From positions 273,894 to 337,893 of the forward strand of contig JAJYGC010000009.1 in assembly GCA_021785195.1 (NCBI GenBank): 64,000 nucleotides of DNA, read 5' to 3'. The notes under the pieces were generated by a model. That model searched no databases and was not told where the DNA came from. It saw nothing but the letters and a program-made list of their open reading frames with translations. Each line of letters opens with the position of its first letter. The stretch's first letter is position 1. The translations under genes and the position numbers were made by a program. Shown one piece after another: positions 62,401-64,000 of the stretch. Source of the stretch: Nitrospirota bacterium (GTDB taxonomy: Bacteria > Nitrospirota > Leptospirillia > Leptospirillales > Leptospirillaceae).

Positions 62401-62806
62401 AGAACGCTCTGGTTCGATCCCTTCTCCTGTGGGGCCTTATTCGATTTATCGCGAAGTGGATGGCTGGGTTTTTGTGTCGGGTCAGATTGGACTGGATCCC
62501 GTAACAGGGATGATCGTTCCGGGTGGAGTGGAGAAAGAGTTTCGTCAGGTTCTGGAGAATATGGAAAGCATTTTAAAGGAGGGGGCGCTGGACTGGGGGT
62601 GTTGTGTCAAGACAACCCTGTTTCTGGTCGAAATGAAGGACTTTCCTGTGGTGAATGCCCTTTATGCGGAACGGGTTCCAATGCCCTATCCTGCGCGGTC
62701 GACCATTGGGGTCAAGGAGCTTCCCAAAGGAGCCCGGGTGGAAATGGAGGTGGTGGCACGAAGGCCCGGCCCGTTCAAGGGGCCGGGTTCGGAGAGGCTA
62801 AATTGA
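62393..62806 (+). CDS. ridA: RidA-family deaminase
   Basis: Hydrolyses reactive enamine/imine intermediates from amino acid metabolism. It has SPVGPYSIYREVDGWVFVSGQIGLDP, the C-terminal substrate-binding Arg in YPARSTIGV, and EMEVVARR. At 137 residues it has a short C-terminal extension. It is translationally coupled to the upstream gene. Its 3' end overlaps the convergent rpmB gene by nine bases. Confidence 0.93.
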   Translation: MSEERSGSIPSPVGPYSIYREVDGWVFVSGQIGLDPVTGMIVPGGVEKEFRQVLENMESILKEGALDWGCCVKTTLFLVEMKDFPVVNALYAERVPMPYPARSTIGVKELPKGARVEMEVVARRPGPFKGPGSERLN

Positions 62807-62989
62807 CTTTAGAACCCGGCCACTTCTGATGCAACGGGTGCAGACACGAACGCGACGGGTCTGTCCGTTGATCTGTGCCCGGACATTCTGGAGATTGGGA
62901 CGAAACGTTCTCTTGCTAACCCGGTGGGAATGGCTGATCTGGTTGCCAACCACCTTTGTCTTTCCACACATTGTGCATGAATCTGCCAC
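62798..62989 (-). CDS. rpmB: Ribosomal protein L28
   Basis: 50S protein of 63 residues. It has the CTMCGK and CTRC zinc-ribbon cysteines and the ISHSHRVSKRTFRPNLQ core. The start is set at GTG 62989, which gives the normal N-terminus (ADSC) behind GGGGGAAAG. A longer reading to 63019 is atypical. The C+ (four-cysteine) form suggests zinc-replete growth. Confidence 0.93.
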   Translation of the reverse strand: MADSCTMCGKTKVVGNQISHSHRVSKRTFRPNLQNVRAQINGQTRRVRVCTRCIRSGRVLKSI

Positions 62990-63150
62990 AGTTCTTTCCC
63001 CCTTGTTTAAAATCGTCAAAACAGGTTGATTCTAGAGGGTGCGTGATAGAAAATCAATCGTCTTTTTTCTTTTTGGTTTTAAGGAATAATTCTGTGGCGT
63101 AACGTATACCACGGAACACGGCTCCTGTGAAAGGATTGGGGAATATGTGA

Positions 63151-64000
63151 ATGGATAAGGTCACCCTTTCGTTGGTTTCACCACTCGGATCCGTTCCGGA
63201 AGTAGGTCCAAAGAGGATTGAGAAGCTCTCAGCCATGGGGCTTCGGACAGTCCTGGATCTTTTGTACTACTTCCCGTTCCGATATGAGGATCGTAGGGCA
63301 GTCAAGAGGATCAGCCAGCTTGCTCCCGGAATTTCTTCAGGATTTATGGCAAAGGTGAGGAGCATTCGGAAGAAAGAAATCAGGACGATGCGCGTTCCAC
63401 TGGTGGAAGCGGAGCTTGAAGACGGAACCGGTTCCATCCGTGCGGTGTGGTTTGGTCAGGAGTATCTGCTCAAGACACTTCCTGTGGACAGTGTTGCCTT
63501 TTTTTTTGGGAAACCCGAAATTTCCGAATTCGATGGAAGACTTTCACTGAGATCTCCGATTACGGAGAAGCTGGATCCGGAAAGGAAGAGTCAGAAGAGT
63601 TTCCATATCAATCGGATTGTTCCGGTCTATCATGAGGCCCAGGGACTTGGAACATCGTTTTTTCGAAAAACCATCGGAAGGGTACTGACCGCTCTTTGGG
63701 GACTGGATTTTGATCCGCTCCCCAAAAACATTCTCTCATTATCCGGATTGCCCGGCTGGTTCCCTTCCATGGTGGAAATGCATTTCCCCAAGGACCTTCC
63801 CGTGCCGAATGATCTGGACTCTCTGTTGGATCCTGCTCATTCCCCGAGAAGGCGATTCATTTTTGAAGAGCTTTTTTTCCTGGAATTTCTGATGGGCCAC
63901 AAGAAAAAGGAAATTCAGTCGGTTACCCGTCCTGCTTCCTATCACCTTTCAAGCGATTCCCTGGAACGGTATAAGTCCGTTCTTCCTTTTTCCCTGTCCT
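63151..64000 (+). CDS. recG: ATP-dependent DNA helicase RecG, 3'-partial
   Basis: Branch-migration helicase for replication-fork repair. The gene runs off the right edge; 283 codons are present. The N-terminal wedge-domain signature VPEVGPKRIEKLSAMGLRTV followed by DLLYYFPFRYEDRR is clear. An OB-fold region (VEAELEDGTGSIRAVWFGQ) and the start of the helicase linker (FEELFFLEFLMG) follow. The helicase motifs lie beyond the window. The ATG at 63151 is the first in-frame start after a stop at 63148. Confidence 0.9.
   Translation, partial: MDKVTLSLVSPLGSVPEVGPKRIEKLSAMGLRTVLDLLYYFPFRYEDRRAVKRISQLAPGISSGFMAKVRSIRKKEIRTMRVPLVEAELEDGTGSIRAVWFGQEYLLKTLPVDSVAFFFGKPEISEFDGRLSLRSPITEKLDPERKSQKSFHINRIVPVYHEAQGLGTSFFRKTIGRVLTALWGLDFDPLPKNILSLSGLPGWFPSMVEMHFPKDLPVPNDLDSLLDPAHSPRRRFIFEELFFLEFLMGHKKKEIQSVTRPASYHLSSDSLERYKSVLPFSLS

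Noticed and set aside
63054..63236. Minus-strand 60-codon reading ending in KTKKKKDD near the recG start
   Set aside because: Its 5' half overlaps the certain N-terminal wedge domain of recG and its start has no ribosome site.

Overview
The window is a dense, accessory-poor stretch of a bacterial chromosome: about 64 genes on both strands, with no transposase, integrase, phage gene or CRISPR array. It suggests a chemolithotrophic member of the Nitrospirota, most likely Leptospirillum or a close relative. The reasons are a b6-type cytochrome b fused to a c-type cytochrome, a Rieske protein with an extra N-terminal domain, a methionine synthase split from its reactivation domain, and mid-range GC. 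This assignment is by gene style only. No rRNA lies in the window and no search was run.

Layout. 1-3.8 kb: the end of a PlsC acyltransferase, a membrane protein, then a nitric-oxide theme. NsrR has a near-consensus sigma-70 promoter, followed by a small SAP-type protein, a His/Met-rich secreted protein, and a convergent single-domain globin with a 33-bp NsrR-like palindrome upstream. 3.8-6.7 kb: manC-manB for GDP-mannose supply. 7-13.6 kb: two unknown genes, an SDR enzyme, era-recO, and three envelope proteins read leftward. 13.8-18.5 kb: rlmI, typA, a periplasmic cyclophilin and a metallo-hydrolase. 18.5-28.5 kb, leftward: uvrC overlapping a 1027-residue membrane protein with three degenerate AAA modules, then thiC with a long structured leader, the MetH reactivation protein and MetH.

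28.5-37 kb: aroE converging on usp-phoH-pgpH-ybeY-ftsY, then prepilin peptidase, a small unknown and a DsbA/DsbC-like protein. 37-39.3 kb: tRNA-Thr(UGU), cheV, a DUF4337-like protein and a small secreted protein. 39.4-48.4 kb: the classic translation/RNA operon rimP-nusA-infB-ylxP-rbfA-truB-rpsO-pnp, with a long hairpin between rpsO and pnp. It ends with a 40-residue membrane protein and a strong terminator. 48.6-56.1 kb: M16 peptidase-pdxJ-acpS-nnr-udg-lapA-mutS, mostly overlapping. 56.2-61.7 kb: two unknown genes, fabI and the quinol:cytochrome c oxidoreductase pair. 61.8-64 kb: a small thioredoxin-fold protein, a small membrane protein, ridA, rpmB and the 5' part of recG.

How the genes work together. 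NsrR, the operator and the globin form a likely NO-sensing and detoxification unit. ManC/ManB feed polysaccharide synthesis. The 39-48 kb block is ribosome and RNA housekeeping. The Rieske and cytochrome b-c proteins form an electron-transfer complex. Its Qo motif reads PAWY instead of PEWY, one of the more unusual points in the window. The most novel-looking gene is the triple-AAA membrane pseudo-ATPase co-transcribed with uvrC.
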